Shown here: piece by piece, positions 7,647 to 15,889 of the stretch
Numbering within the stretch: the first letter of the stretch is position 1
How the letters are laid out: every line of letters begins with the position of its first letter
Assembly: GCA_002371825.1 (NCBI GenBank)
Contig: DFHF01000033.1
Location: 1-31,512, forward strand
Direction of reading: 5' to 3'
DNA from: Ruminococcus flavefaciens
Lineage (GTDB): Bacteria; Bacillota; Clostridia; Oscillospirales; Ruminococcaceae
DNA length: 31,512 bases
The notes under the pieces: model-generated
Told to the model about the DNA's origin: nothing
Database searches by the model: none
Seen by the model: the letters and a program-made list of their open reading frames with translations, nothing else
Translations under genes and position numbers: made by a program

Positions 7647-8756
7647 ATGAGATATACTATTCACATAAATAACGAAACAGCAGCAAAGGAATACGAAGAA
7701 TTTGTAAGCGGACATCCCTGCGGCACCTTCACACAGTCACTGAAGTGGGCAGATGTAAAGCCGGGATGGAAGCATGAGGCAATTGCAGTAAAGGATGAAA
7801 ACGGCGATGTAAAAGGTGCCGCACTCATACTCATAAGGAAGATACCGGTACTGAATACAGCATTTCTCTATTGTCCGAGAGGACCGGTCTTTGACCATGG
7901 TGACTATGAGACTCTCAACGAGCTTCTTGAAGCGATAAGAGAGATAGGCGAGGCTCTTGGAGCCTGCATATTCAAATGCGACCCTGCGATAACAGCAGAT
8001 GACATAAATGCAAAAATGATGATAGCAGCAGGTTTCAGAGTGAAAAAGACATCAGAGGACAATCTGATACAGTCAAAGAGCAATTACATACTGCCCTTCA
8101 AGGGACGTTCAAAAGAGGAGCTCTTTGCGGCATTCCACAAGAAATGGCGCTACAATATAAGGGTCGCAGAAAGACATGGTGTAAAATGCAGAGTATACGG
8201 CAGAGAAGCTCTGGACGATTTCTGCACTCTTATGAAAGAGACCGGTCAGCGTGACGGATTCTGCATAAGGAGCAGGGAGTACTTCGAGAGATTCCTGGAT
8301 GCCATGGGAGACAACGCAAAGCTCTACATGACATACTGCGGAGGGATGCCTCTTGCCGGAGCAATAAATGTTACCTATGCCGGTACTTCAAGCTATGTCT
8401 ACGGAGCCTCATCCTGTCACATGAGAAACGTAATGCCCAATTATCTTATGCAGTGGACTATGATAAGCGATGCAGCAGACAATGACTGCACTGTATACGA
8501 TTTTCAGGGAGTTCCTCATTATGAGGATGAAAAGCATCCCAATTACGGAGTATACCGTTTCAAGAGCGGATTCAGCGGAGAGGTGATAAGCTACGCCGGC
8601 GAGTTTGATATGGTATACAGAAAGACCACAGCATTTCTTGTGAATGCATCAATAAGCATCCGCAAGCTGTTCCTGAAGGTCGCTGCACATTTTTCAAGCG
8701 GAGAAAGTGAAGAAATTCCGGAAAAACCATTGACAATTCACCAAAAGGTGGTATAA
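7647..8756 (+). CDS. FemAB-family aminoacyltransferase (peptidoglycan bridge type)
   Basis: This 369-residue protein has the duplicated GNAT-like architecture of FemX/FemA/FemB, which transfer amino acids from aminoacyl-tRNA to lipid II. Evidence includes GTFTQSLKWADVKPGWKHE near the N-terminus, the substrate-channel motif LYCPRGPVFDHGD and the C-terminal YVYGASSCHMRNVMPNYLMQ and VYDFQGVPHYEDE segments. The start is supported by GAGGAGG about 9 bases upstream. The gene stands alone between the divergent operon and the T-box. Its last codons overlap the promoter of the T-box transcript. The family is clear; the amino acid transferred cannot be read. Confidence 0.88.
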   Translation: MRYTIHINNETAAKEYEEFVSGHPCGTFTQSLKWADVKPGWKHEAIAVKDENGDVKGAALILIRKIPVLNTAFLYCPRGPVFDHGDYETLNELLEAIREIGEALGACIFKCDPAITADDINAKMMIAAGFRVKKTSEDNLIQSKSNYILPFKGRSKEELFAAFHKKWRYNIRVAERHGVKCRVYGREALDDFCTLMKETGQRDGFCIRSREYFERFLDAMGDNAKLYMTYCGGMPLAGAINVTYAGTSSYVYGASSCHMRNVMPNYLMQWTMISDAADNDCTVYDFQGVPHYEDEKHPNYGVYRFKSGFSGEVISYAGEFDMVYRKTTAFLVNASISIRKLFLKVAAHFSSGESEEIPEKPLTIHQKVV

Positions 8757-8757
8757 T
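8730..8757 (+). promoter_or_regulatory. Consensus promoter of the T-box/alaS transcript
   Basis: TTGACA (8730-8735), a 16-base spacer and TATAAT (8752-8757) are both perfect hexamers. The promoter overlaps the final codons and stop of the FemAB gene. Transcription should start near 8764, just ahead of the T-box leader. Confidence 0.9.
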
Positions 8758-8763
8758 TGTAGT

Positions 8764-8980
8764 ATATGGCTTTGACGGGACTGACCGTCCTGAAGCACGA
8801 TTCAGAGAGAAGGCGGATGGTGTGAGCCTTTGCGTGCAGGATGGGTGCTTACCCTGAGCTTCTCCGGAAAACCGGAGCGTATGTCAGCGTTAAGGACAAT
8901 GAGGGAGGAGGAACAACTCCTCTGAATTTGGGTGGTACCACGAGAGCCTTCGTCCCATTTATGGCGGCGGGGCTTTTTTT
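8764..8980 (+). promoter_or_regulatory. T-box riboswitch leader (alanine type) with terminator
   Basis: The leader contains the hallmark T-box GGGTGGTACCACG (8930-8942). Stem I can be drawn with CCGTCCTG (8785-8792) against CAGGATGG (8837-8844), an AGAGAG bulge at 8804-8809 and an apical AAGGC/GCCTT helix. The specifier loop reads GTGCTTA before CCC. Read as GCT it specifies Ala, matching alaS; CTT (Leu) is a one-base shift away, so the call rests partly on the gene downstream. A CTCCGG/CCGGAG hairpin and a GAGGAG/CTCCTC hairpin follow. The terminator runs from AGCC at about 8945 to GGGGCTTTTTTT. The T-box bulge UGGU fits a tRNA ending in ACCA. Uncharged tRNA would allow read-through into the tRNA-like gene and alaS. 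Confidence 0.93.
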
Positions 8981-8996
8981 GTATCCATTCATATCT

Positions 8997-9110
8997 GTGC
9001 CGTTAGCTCAGTTGGCAGAGCACTGCCTTCTTTATGAAGTCACAGGGTCTTGTAAAAGATGTTAACAGCATTTACAGGTGTCGCAGGTTCGATTCCTGCA
9101 CGGTACGCCA
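8997..9110 (+). tRNA. tRNA-like gene with enlarged anticodon/variable region
   Basis: Three arms are canonical. The acceptor is GTGCCGT (8997-9003) against ACGGTAC (9100-9106) with discriminator G and encoded CCA (9108-9110). The D arm is GCTC/GAGC around AGTTGGCA. The T arm is GCAGG TTCGATT CCTGC. Between the D arm (ends 9021) and the T arm (starts 9083) lie 61 bases instead of about 23. That stretch can form TGCCTTC/GAAGTCA with one mismatch and a 5-base loop, and CTTGTAAA/TTTACAGG, an 8-bp stem. No canonical 7-base anticodon loop with U33 and purine 37 is clear, so the amino acid cannot be assigned. It is 114 nt long, far above normal, and sits between the T-box terminator and alaS. It could be a tRNA pseudogene, an interrupted tRNA or a specialised RNA. 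Confidence 0.6.
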
Positions 9111-9141
9111 CTTTATATTTATCACAAAGGAGTATATTATT

Positions 9142-11772
9142 ATGCAGTGGACAGGTCTTAACGATCTTCGTGAAAAGTATTTATCCTTCTTCGAGAGCAA
9201 GAACCATACAAGAATGGCAAGCGCATCTCTGGTACCCCAGGGTGACAAGAGCCTTCTCCTCATCAATTCAGGAATGGCACCTCTCAAGAAATTCTTCCTT
9301 GGACAGGCAACACCTCCCAACAAGAGAGTGACAACCTGCCAGAAATGTATAAGAACTCCCGACATCGAGAGTGTCGGAAAGACAGCACGTCACGGCACAT
9401 ATTTTGAGATGCTGGGCAACTTCTCATTCGGAGACTACTTCAAGACAGAGGCAATCGAGTGGGCATGGGAATTCCTCACAAAGACACTTGAGATACCTGC
9501 TGACCGTCTCTGGATAACAATATTCGAGAGCGATGATGAGGCAGAGCAGATATGGGAAAAGCACATCGGCATACCTCACGAGAGAATAATCCGTCTCGGC
9601 AAGAAGGATAACTTCTGGGAGCACGGTTCAGGTCCCTGCGGTCCATGTTCAGAGATACACTTTGACCGTGGAGAGGCTTACGGCCCCTTTGAGAGCTTCG
9701 AGCAGGCCAGCGACTGCGACAGAGTTATCGAGATATGGAATCTTGTATTCAGCCAGTTCGACAGCGACGGAGAAGGTCACTATGCTGAGATGAAGAACAA
9801 GAACATCGATACAGGTATGGGACTTGAAAGACTTGCCTGTGCAATGCAGGGAGTAGACAATATCTTCGAGGTAGATACAGTCCAGAACATAATGAAGCAT
9901 ATCTCACGCATAGCAGGCATCGACTACAAGAAGGATGCAAAGAAGGACGTATCCCTCAGAGTTGTTACAGACCATATCAGAAGCACAACATTCATGGTAG
10001 GCGACGGAATCCTTCCTTCAAACGAAGGCAGAGGATATGTACTTCGCCGACTTCTCAGAAGAGCAGCACGTCACGGCAGACTCCTGGGCATCACAAGACC
10101 CTTCCTCTGTGAGGTCTGTGATACTGTTATCAATGAAAATGCCGGAGCATATCCCGAGCTTGATGAGAAGCGTGACTACATAAAGAAGATAATCAGCGTC
10201 GAGGAGGAGGCTTTTGCCAAGACTATCGACAAGGGTACAGAGCTTCTCACAGGCTTTACCGATGCTCTTAAGGCAGAGGGCAAGACAGTCCTTTCAGGCG
10301 ACGATGCATTCAAGCTCTCCGACACATACGGCTTCCCGATAGACCTTACAGTTGAAATGTGTGAGGAAATGGGAATAACTGTAGACCGTGACCGCTTCAC
10401 AGAGCTTGCAAAGGAGCAGAGAGCAAGAGCAAAGGCTGACCACGCTGCAAAGGCAGGTTCATCATGGGCTGACAACAGTATCAGGGTTGACGCACCTGCA
10501 ACTATATTCACAGGCTATACTGATTTTGAAGTATCCGAGGCTGAAGTTCTTGCCGTATACAGAAACGGTGAAGAGGTAGAGACAGCTGTTGAGGGTGACG
10601 ATGTAGTCATCGTACTCGATGTTACTCCCTTCTACGCTGAGAGCGGCGGACAGGTAGGCGATACCGGTGTGCTCCTTAACGGCGGAAACATAGCATCAGT
10701 AGCAGATACCATAAAGTCAGAGGGACATTTCCTTCACATAGCAACTGTAGAGCAGGGCTGCATCCGCAAGGGCGACAAGGTACTGGCACAGATAGACAAG
10801 GAACGCAGAATGGCAATAATGAGAAATCATACCACAGCTCATCTGCTTCAGTATTCACTTCGTCAGGTGCTTGGTGACCATGTACATCAGGCCGGACAGC
10901 TTGTAAACGAAAAGGCCTGCCGTTTCGACTTCAACCACTTCAGTGCAATGACTCCCGAGGAGATAGCAAAGGTAGAGGAGCAGGTAAATGCTGAGATAAT
11001 GAGCGCAGTACCTGTAACAATGCAGGAAATGCCTATTGAAGAGGCAAGAAAGCTTGGAGCAATGGCACTCTTCGGAGAGAAGTACGGCAATACTGTAAGA
11101 GTCGTAACAGCCGACAAGTCTGTAGAGTTCTGCGGAGGAACACATATCTCCAATACCTCACAGATAGGACTTTTCAAGATAGTATCCGAGAGCTCGGTAG
11201 CTGCTGGCGTAAGACGTATCGAGGCAGTAACAGGTCTTGGAGTGCTTGAGCTCTTAAATGGCTACAAGGATTCTATAGCAAGATCAGCAAAGGCAATGAA
11301 GCTTGCAAACGTTACAGAGCTCCCTGAGAAGTGTGCAGCAGTTACAGCTGAGCTGAAGGAGAAGGACAAGAAGATAGAGAGCCTTACACAGCAGATAGCA
11401 AATGCAAAGACAGCTTCACTCTTTGACAATGCAAAGGAGATAAACGGAGTTAAGCTTGTAGCAGCAAGACTTGACGGAACAGCTCCCGATGCGCTCAGAA
11501 AGCTGGGCGACACCGTAAAGGACAAGGGCGAGGACATAGTAGCACTCTTTGCCGGAACAACAGGCGAAAAGGGAACCTTCTACTGTGTATGCACTTCCGG
11601 AGCAGTCAAGAAGGGCGCAAATGCCGGACAGATCGTAAGAAATATTGCAGCTGTAACAGGCGGCAAGGGCGGCGGAAAGCCGGACAGCGCTATGGCTGGT
11701 GCAGGAGATATCTCAAAGATAGACGAAGCACTTGCACAGGCAGAGAATATAGTATCAGAGCTCATCAAGTAA
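9142..11772 (+). CDS. alaS: Alanyl-tRNA synthetase
   Basis: This 876-residue class II synthetase charges tRNA-Ala and is of usual length. The N-terminal catalytic core shows LREKYLSFFESKNHTRMASA, GTYFEMLGNFSFGDYFK (motif 2 area) and GMGLERLACAMQG (motif 3). The editing domain has HTTAH and CGGTH, the zinc and deacylation motifs. The C-terminal oligomerisation/C-Ala domain ends with GGKGGGKPDSAMAGAGD. The start at 9142 begins MQWTGLNDLREK and has AAAGGAG 9 bases upstream; an in-frame extension to 9034 would run through the tRNA-like gene and is rejected. Regulation is by the T-box upstream. Confidence 0.98.
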   Translation: MQWTGLNDLREKYLSFFESKNHTRMASASLVPQGDKSLLLINSGMAPLKKFFLGQATPPNKRVTTCQKCIRTPDIESVGKTARHGTYFEMLGNFSFGDYFKTEAIEWAWEFLTKTLEIPADRLWITIFESDDEAEQIWEKHIGIPHERIIRLGKKDNFWEHGSGPCGPCSEIHFDRGEAYGPFESFEQASDCDRVIEIWNLVFSQFDSDGEGHYAEMKNKNIDTGMGLERLACAMQGVDNIFEVDTVQNIMKHISRIAGIDYKKDAKKDVSLRVVTDHIRSTTFMVGDGILPSNEGRGYVLRRLLRRAARHGRLLGITRPFLCEVCDTVINENAGAYPELDEKRDYIKKIISVEEEAFAKTIDKGTELLTGFTDALKAEGKTVLSGDDAFKLSDTYGFPIDLTVEMCEEMGITVDRDRFTELAKEQRARAKADHAAKAGSSWADNSIRVDAPATIFTGYTDFEVSEAEVLAVYRNGEEVETAVEGDDVVIVLDVTPFYAESGGQVGDTGVLLNGGNIASVADTIKSEGHFLHIATVEQGCIRKGDKVLAQIDKERRMAIMRNHTTAHLLQYSLRQVLGDHVHQAGQLVNEKACRFDFNHFSAMTPEEIAKVEEQVNAEIMSAVPVTMQEMPIEEARKLGAMALFGEKYGNTVRVVTADKSVEFCGGTHISNTSQIGLFKIVSESSVAAGVRRIEAVTGLGVLELLNGYKDSIARSAKAMKLANVTELPEKCAAVTAELKEKDKKIESLTQQIANAKTASLFDNAKEINGVKLVAARLDGTAPDALRKLGDTVKDKGEDIVALFAGTTGEKGTFYCVCTSGAVKKGANAGQIVRNIAAVTGGKGGGKPDSAMAGAGDISKIDEALAQAENIVSELIK

Positions 11773-11793
11773 TACAAAAAACCATCAACTAAA

Positions 11794-11812
11794 GGCGGCA
11801 GCCCATGCCGCC
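11794..11812 (+). other. GC-rich hairpin between alaS and HIT gene
   Basis: GGCGGCA (11794-11800), five bases and TGCCGCC (11806-11812) form a perfect stem. No T-run follows on the plus strand, so it is unlikely to be an efficient terminator. It may stabilise or process the mRNA between alaS and the HIT gene. Confidence 0.5.
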
Positions 11813-11839
11813 GCTACATACAATAAAAGGAGGATCACT

Positions 11840-12193
11840 ATGGATTGTTTATTCTGCAAGATAATTGACGGAGAGATACCCAGCACAAAGGTCTACGAGG
11901 ACGAATTTGTATACGCATTCAAGGATATCGCACCTATCGCACCTATGCACATACTCATCATCCCCAAGGTACACATTGCAAGTGCCAATGAGGTAACAGC
12001 AGAGAATTCACAGCTTGTTGCAAAGGTATTTGAAGCAGCCGGAAAGATCGCAAAGGAGCAGGGCTATGATAGCTACCGCATAATCAACAACTGCGGAGAC
12101 GATGCCGGCCAGACAGTAAAGCATCTTCACTTCCACCTTCTCGGCGGAGTAAAAATGGGCTGGGGACCTGAGTCTCTTGGCAAGACAGAATAA
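11840..12193 (+). CDS. HIT family nucleotide-binding protein (Hint-like)
   Basis: This 117-residue protein has the full HIT signature HLHFHLLGG near the C-terminus (the His-x-His-x-His triad that hydrolyses or transfers nucleoside monophosphates). The N-terminal CLFCKIIDGEIPSTKVYEDE, including a CxxC pair, is typical of bacterial Hint proteins. Length is normal. The start has AAAGGAGG 7 bases upstream. The phosphoribosyltransferase gene begins 12 bases downstream, so they are probably co-transcribed. Hint proteins act on purine nucleoside phosphoramidates; the physiological substrate is not known. Confidence 0.95.
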   Translation: MDCLFCKIIDGEIPSTKVYEDEFVYAFKDIAPIAPMHILIIPKVHIASANEVTAENSQLVAKVFEAAGKIAKEQGYDSYRIINNCGDDAGQTVKHLHFHLLGGVKMGWGPESLGKTE

Positions 12194-12205
12194 GGAGTTG
12201 GAATA

Positions 12206-12745
12206 ATGGCTGAAACATATAAAATGACAATTGCAGGGCTGGAAAGAGAGCTTCCCAGATGCCCTCTCAATGAAAAAATGGATATAGCAGCATTTGTAAT
12301 GTTCTCTGACGTAGAGCTGACAGTAGCCAGTGCAGAGGAGCTTCTCAAGAAATGCGGAGACTTTGACGTTATACTCACAGCTGAGTCAAAAGGCATCCCG
12401 CTTGCATATGAGATGGCAAGACAGAGCGGAAAGCCCTATGTTGTAGCAAGAAAGTCAGTAAAGCTTTACATGAGTGATCCGGTAGAGGTAACAGTAAAGT
12501 CGATAACAACAGTAAATGTACAGAAGCTTTACCTTTCAAAGGAAAAAGCGGAGCTTCTCAGCGGAAAGAGAGTACTGCTTGTAGACGATGTAATAAGCAC
12601 CGGCGAGTCGCTCAAGGCGCTTGAAAAGCTGACAGCGGCAGTAGGCGGAGAGATAGCAGGCGAGGCGGCAGTACTTGCCGAAGGCGATGCTGCTGACAGG
12701 GACGATATAATCTTCCTGGAAAAACTTCCGCTCTTCTTTAAGTAA
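12206..12745 (+). CDS. Type I phosphoribosyltransferase (adenine/xanthine type)
   Basis: This 179-residue protein carries the PRPP-binding motif VLLVDDVISTGES (about residues 125-137) and the preceding DVILTAESKGIPLAYEMA region that forms the hood and pyrophosphate loop of purine phosphoribosyltransferases. A lysine- and arginine-rich flexible loop (VARKSVKLYM) is also typical. Related enzymes convert adenine or xanthine plus PRPP to the nucleotide. The exact base cannot be told from the sequence. The start has TAAGGAG upstream. It lies 12 bases after the HIT gene and 12 bases before comEC. Confidence 0.85.
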   Translation: MAETYKMTIAGLERELPRCPLNEKMDIAAFVMFSDVELTVASAEELLKKCGDFDVILTAESKGIPLAYEMARQSGKPYVVARKSVKLYMSDPVEVTVKSITTVNVQKLYLSKEKAELLSGKRVLLVDDVISTGESLKALEKLTAAVGGEIAGEAAVLAEGDAADRDDIIFLEKLPLFFK

Positions 12746-12757
12746 GGAAAAAATAAT

Positions 12758-14818
12758 ATGAAGCGAAAAATGATTGGAGCTGCGTCAGCGTATATAGCGG
12801 GATTATTTTTCGCTTCCTTTTTTACCGGGATAGACCTGTTTTTTCTGGCAGCGGCGGCGGTACTTACGATAGTAGTCGGCATATCCGGAAAATACAGCAG
12901 ATACGACTATGTTATCATAGCATCATTCTTCGTTACAGGAGCTGTTCTCATGACCGGCAGGACAGCCTATCTTGATTCTGCCGCAAGGGAATATGAAAAC
13001 GCAAGATTCACATTCACAGGAACAGTCGAAGATATCCGCAGGTATGACGGCGGGGAAGCCATGTACACGCTGAAGGGAAGCGGAGACGGCCGCAGAAGAG
13101 TAAAAGTCAGGATATATACTGACGACAGCGGAGCTGAATATGGCGACAGGATAACTGCTGTGAACTGCAAGGCGAGTTTTCCTGAGTCCGATTATCTTTA
13201 CGACAGTGCAGGCACTTTTCGGGCAGAGGGTATATCCTTCACACTGACATCTCCTGAAGAGGTGCATACCGAGCATACAGACAGGCGAAGACTGAAAAAT
13301 GCGGCAATGCGCTATCGTGACCGGATGATATCCTGTTTCAGGACAGAGCTTGGTGATGACAGCGGAAAATTTCTTGCAGGAATGGTATTCGGCGAGAAGC
13401 AGGGCCTTGACGATGACATCAGGACTTCACTCTACAGGACCGGCATCGGTCATGTGCTTGCGGTCTCGGGACTGCATATATCCATAATAGCCATTGCCAT
13501 AATGAGTATTTGCAAAGTACTTAGGCTCAGACCGTCCATTTCACTAATAATAACTGATATAGCAGCAGGAGTGCTTATACTTATGGCGAATACACCTGTA
13601 TCAGCTGTAAGGGCACTTATAATGATAGACCTTTTCTACGGAGCGGAGCTTTTCCGGCGGCAGAATGACACCTTCAATTCTCTGGCCATAGCAGTGCTCA
13701 TTATAGGACTATCTGACCCATTCTGCATATACAGCAGAGGATTCGTACTGTCTGTGGCGGGAACATTTGGCATAGGAGTATTCGGCCCCTATATGACGAA
13801 GAATTTCCCTGTGAGCACAGTTATACAGAGGCTTTTCAGAAATTTCGTGATAATGCTCTGCACATCGGTATTTATAATGCCGTTCTGTATGATGTATTTC
13901 GGAGAGACCTCGCTGATATCACCGCTGACGAATATAATACTTGTTCCGTTATGTTCAATAGTACTTGTCCTTGGAGTTATCTATGTATTCAGCGGAGGCA
14001 TTGCAGCAGTGCTTCCGGCGGCTGGAGTACTTATAAGAGCAGTACTAAGAATATCCGGCAAAATATCTGGTATAAGCGGAGTATGGTTCAGAAGCGGAAG
14101 TGACCGGGTAGCATACATAGCAATGGCGGTATTGTGTATAGGTTTGCTTGTACATATATCCACAAACAGCCGTAAACTTACAGGTCTGGCTGCTGCAGCC
14201 GGATGCAGCATAGTATTCCTGAGCTCAGCCATTCACGGAGCAGTCATGTACAACACTTTCACGGCAGCAGTTCTTGGAAGCGGGAATAATGCAGCGGTTG
14301 TAATAACATATCGTGGACAGACAGAGATCATTGATCTCACAGGACATTACAGGACGCCGCAGTATGTCCGGAAATTTCTTGATGAAAATGACATTACTTC
14401 GGCGGATATGATTGTTCTGACAACAGATATACAGTCTATGTATGCATCATATTCATCAGTTCTCAGCGATCACTATCCGGATAACTGGGCGGCAGCAGGT
14501 AATACTCCCATTTACAGCGGAGATGAAGTTCTGTTCATGGGCAGCGGCGGATACCGCTCAGATACAGGTGACCGGCAGATCACATATGACAGCGGTATAC
14601 TGACAGTGGAACATTCCGGGAAAAGAATAGTTCTGGCACCGGCTTCAGAGGCACCGGAAGCTCTTCCGGAGCATGATATACTGATATTATATGGTAAAGC
14701 GCCGAAGAATGAAATAGTGAGTGACGCTATTTATCTTGATAAAAAGGCAGATAACAGTATGAATAATTTTACAGTGACTATATCCGGAGACGGAAATGTC
14801 CGGAAAAGGAGGCTATAA
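12758..14818 (+). CDS. comEC: ComEC/Rec2-family protein with degenerate C-terminal domain
   Basis: This 686-residue membrane protein has N-terminal hydrophobic segments, a DUF4131-like extracellular part (residues 60-180) and the competence domain with HVLAVSGLHISIIAIAIMS and NTPVSAVRALIMIDLFYG. ComEC forms the channel for single-stranded DNA uptake. The final 170 residues lie where the metallo-beta-lactamase-like nuclease domain belongs, and IIDLTGHYRTPQYVRKFLDE keeps its beginning. The expected HxHxDH metal motif reads TTDIQSMYA instead, so nuclease activity looks lost. Its stop overlaps the holA start by one base (TAATG). Confidence 0.88.
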   Translation: MKRKMIGAASAYIAGLFFASFFTGIDLFFLAAAAVLTIVVGISGKYSRYDYVIIASFFVTGAVLMTGRTAYLDSAAREYENARFTFTGTVEDIRRYDGGEAMYTLKGSGDGRRRVKVRIYTDDSGAEYGDRITAVNCKASFPESDYLYDSAGTFRAEGISFTLTSPEEVHTEHTDRRRLKNAAMRYRDRMISCFRTELGDDSGKFLAGMVFGEKQGLDDDIRTSLYRTGIGHVLAVSGLHISIIAIAIMSICKVLRLRPSISLIITDIAAGVLILMANTPVSAVRALIMIDLFYGAELFRRQNDTFNSLAIAVLIIGLSDPFCIYSRGFVLSVAGTFGIGVFGPYMTKNFPVSTVIQRLFRNFVIMLCTSVFIMPFCMMYFGETSLISPLTNIILVPLCSIVLVLGVIYVFSGGIAAVLPAAGVLIRAVLRISGKISGISGVWFRSGSDRVAYIAMAVLCIGLLVHISTNSRKLTGLAAAAGCSIVFLSSAIHGAVMYNTFTAAVLGSGNNAAVVITYRGQTEIIDLTGHYRTPQYVRKFLDENDITSADMIVLTTDIQSMYASYSSVLSDHYPDNWAAAGNTPIYSGDEVLFMGSGGYRSDTGDRQITYDSGILTVEHSGKRIVLAPASEAPEALPEHDILILYGKAPKNEIVSDAIYLDKKADNSMNNFTVTISGDGNVRKRRL

Positions 14819-15885
14819 TGCCGCAGGCAGACGGAAAAGCTGTAGAAAAGCAGATAAAGAGCGGGCAGCTCTCGAACATATATTACATATACGGAGCGGA
14901 TGTTGCCGCAGTAGAGAGGCTGACGAAAAAGCTTATAAAAGCCGCTGTGGGAGATAATGAGGAATTTGCGCTTAACCGCATCGAAGGCAGGAATCTTGAT
15001 CCTTCACAGCTTAGGGATATGTCAGAGATGATGCCCATGATGTCGGAGTATAACTGTATACTTGTCAACGACTTCAACTGTGAGGAGCAGCGTGAGGATA
15101 CCGTAAAACAGGTCCTTGAGACGATAAAGGAGCTGCCTTCACAGACGGTGCTCATATTCAATGTGACGGGATTCGAGATAAAGACCCGGTACGACAGCAA
15201 AGTCAGGGCAAGAGTTGTTGCAGACAAGAACAAGAAGCTTGTTTCTGCTGCTGACAAAGCTGGTACAGTAGTAGAATTTCCGCTCAGGACACCGGTGGAG
15301 CTGGCAAAGGACATAGCAGCGTCAGTATCAGCAAGGGGAGGAGCGATATCCCTTGATACTGCCCGTGAGCTTGCGGAGAGATGTCTTTCTGATCCGCTTA
15401 CTATAAAGAATGAGATAGACAAGCTCTGCGCCTATGCGGACGGCAGGGAGATCACCATGGAAATGCTTGACGGACTTGTCCACAGGCAGACCAGTATCAG
15501 CGTATTCAATCTTGCAGATGCAGTAGCCTCATTCAACCGCCGTCAGGCTTTTGAGGCGCTTGATGAGCTGATGCAGGATAAAGAGAACCGAGGCTCTGTT
15601 CTGGCCAATATCACAAATTCCTTCCTTGACCTGTATCGTGTCACACTTGCGAGACAGTCCGGAAAAAACAGCGGAGCAGTTATACAGGATTTTGAGTATT
15701 TCAAGCGAGGATTTGCCATTGAAAAGCTGTTCAAAAGCGGTCAGAGGATAGGGCTGACACGTCTTCACGAATGTCTGAGGATACTCCGTGATACAGCAGA
15801 GAAGCTCAACTCCACAGGCGGAGATGAGAAGGTAGTTCTTGAGCAGATGGTAACAGAAATGCTAATGACAAAGAATCAGCGGTGA
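14818..15885 (+). CDS. holA: DNA polymerase III delta subunit
   Basis: This 355-residue protein matches HolA, which opens the beta clamp within the clamp loader. Typical features are the N-terminal IYYIYGADVAAVERLTKKLI (degenerate P-loop region), the middle IFNVTGFEIKTRYDSKVR and LVSAADKAGTVVEFPL segments, and the C-terminal helical domain with the ISVFNLADAVASFNRRQAFE and LEQMVTEMLM motifs. Length is near the usual 330-350. The comEC-holA order is common in Firmicutes, which supports the call. The start overlaps the comEC stop. Confidence 0.92.
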   Translation: MPQADGKAVEKQIKSGQLSNIYYIYGADVAAVERLTKKLIKAAVGDNEEFALNRIEGRNLDPSQLRDMSEMMPMMSEYNCILVNDFNCEEQREDTVKQVLETIKELPSQTVLIFNVTGFEIKTRYDSKVRARVVADKNKKLVSAADKAGTVVEFPLRTPVELAKDIAASVSARGGAISLDTARELAERCLSDPLTIKNEIDKLCAYADGREITMEMLDGLVHRQTSISVFNLADAVASFNRRQAFEALDELMQDKENRGSVLANITNSFLDLYRVTLARQSGKNSGAVIQDFEYFKRGFAIEKLFKSGQRIGLTRLHECLRILRDTAEKLNSTGGDEKVVLEQMVTEMLMTKNQR

Positions 15886-15889
15886 TAAG

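Noticed and set aside
8997..9110. Selenocysteine tRNA
   Set aside because: The D stem is the normal 4 bp and the acceptor 7 bp; tRNA-Sec has longer arms and a TCA anticodon loop that is not formed here.
9034..9141. N-terminal extension of alaS
   Set aside because: It would translate the tRNA-like gene; the start at 9142 has a ribosome site and the conserved synthetase beginning.
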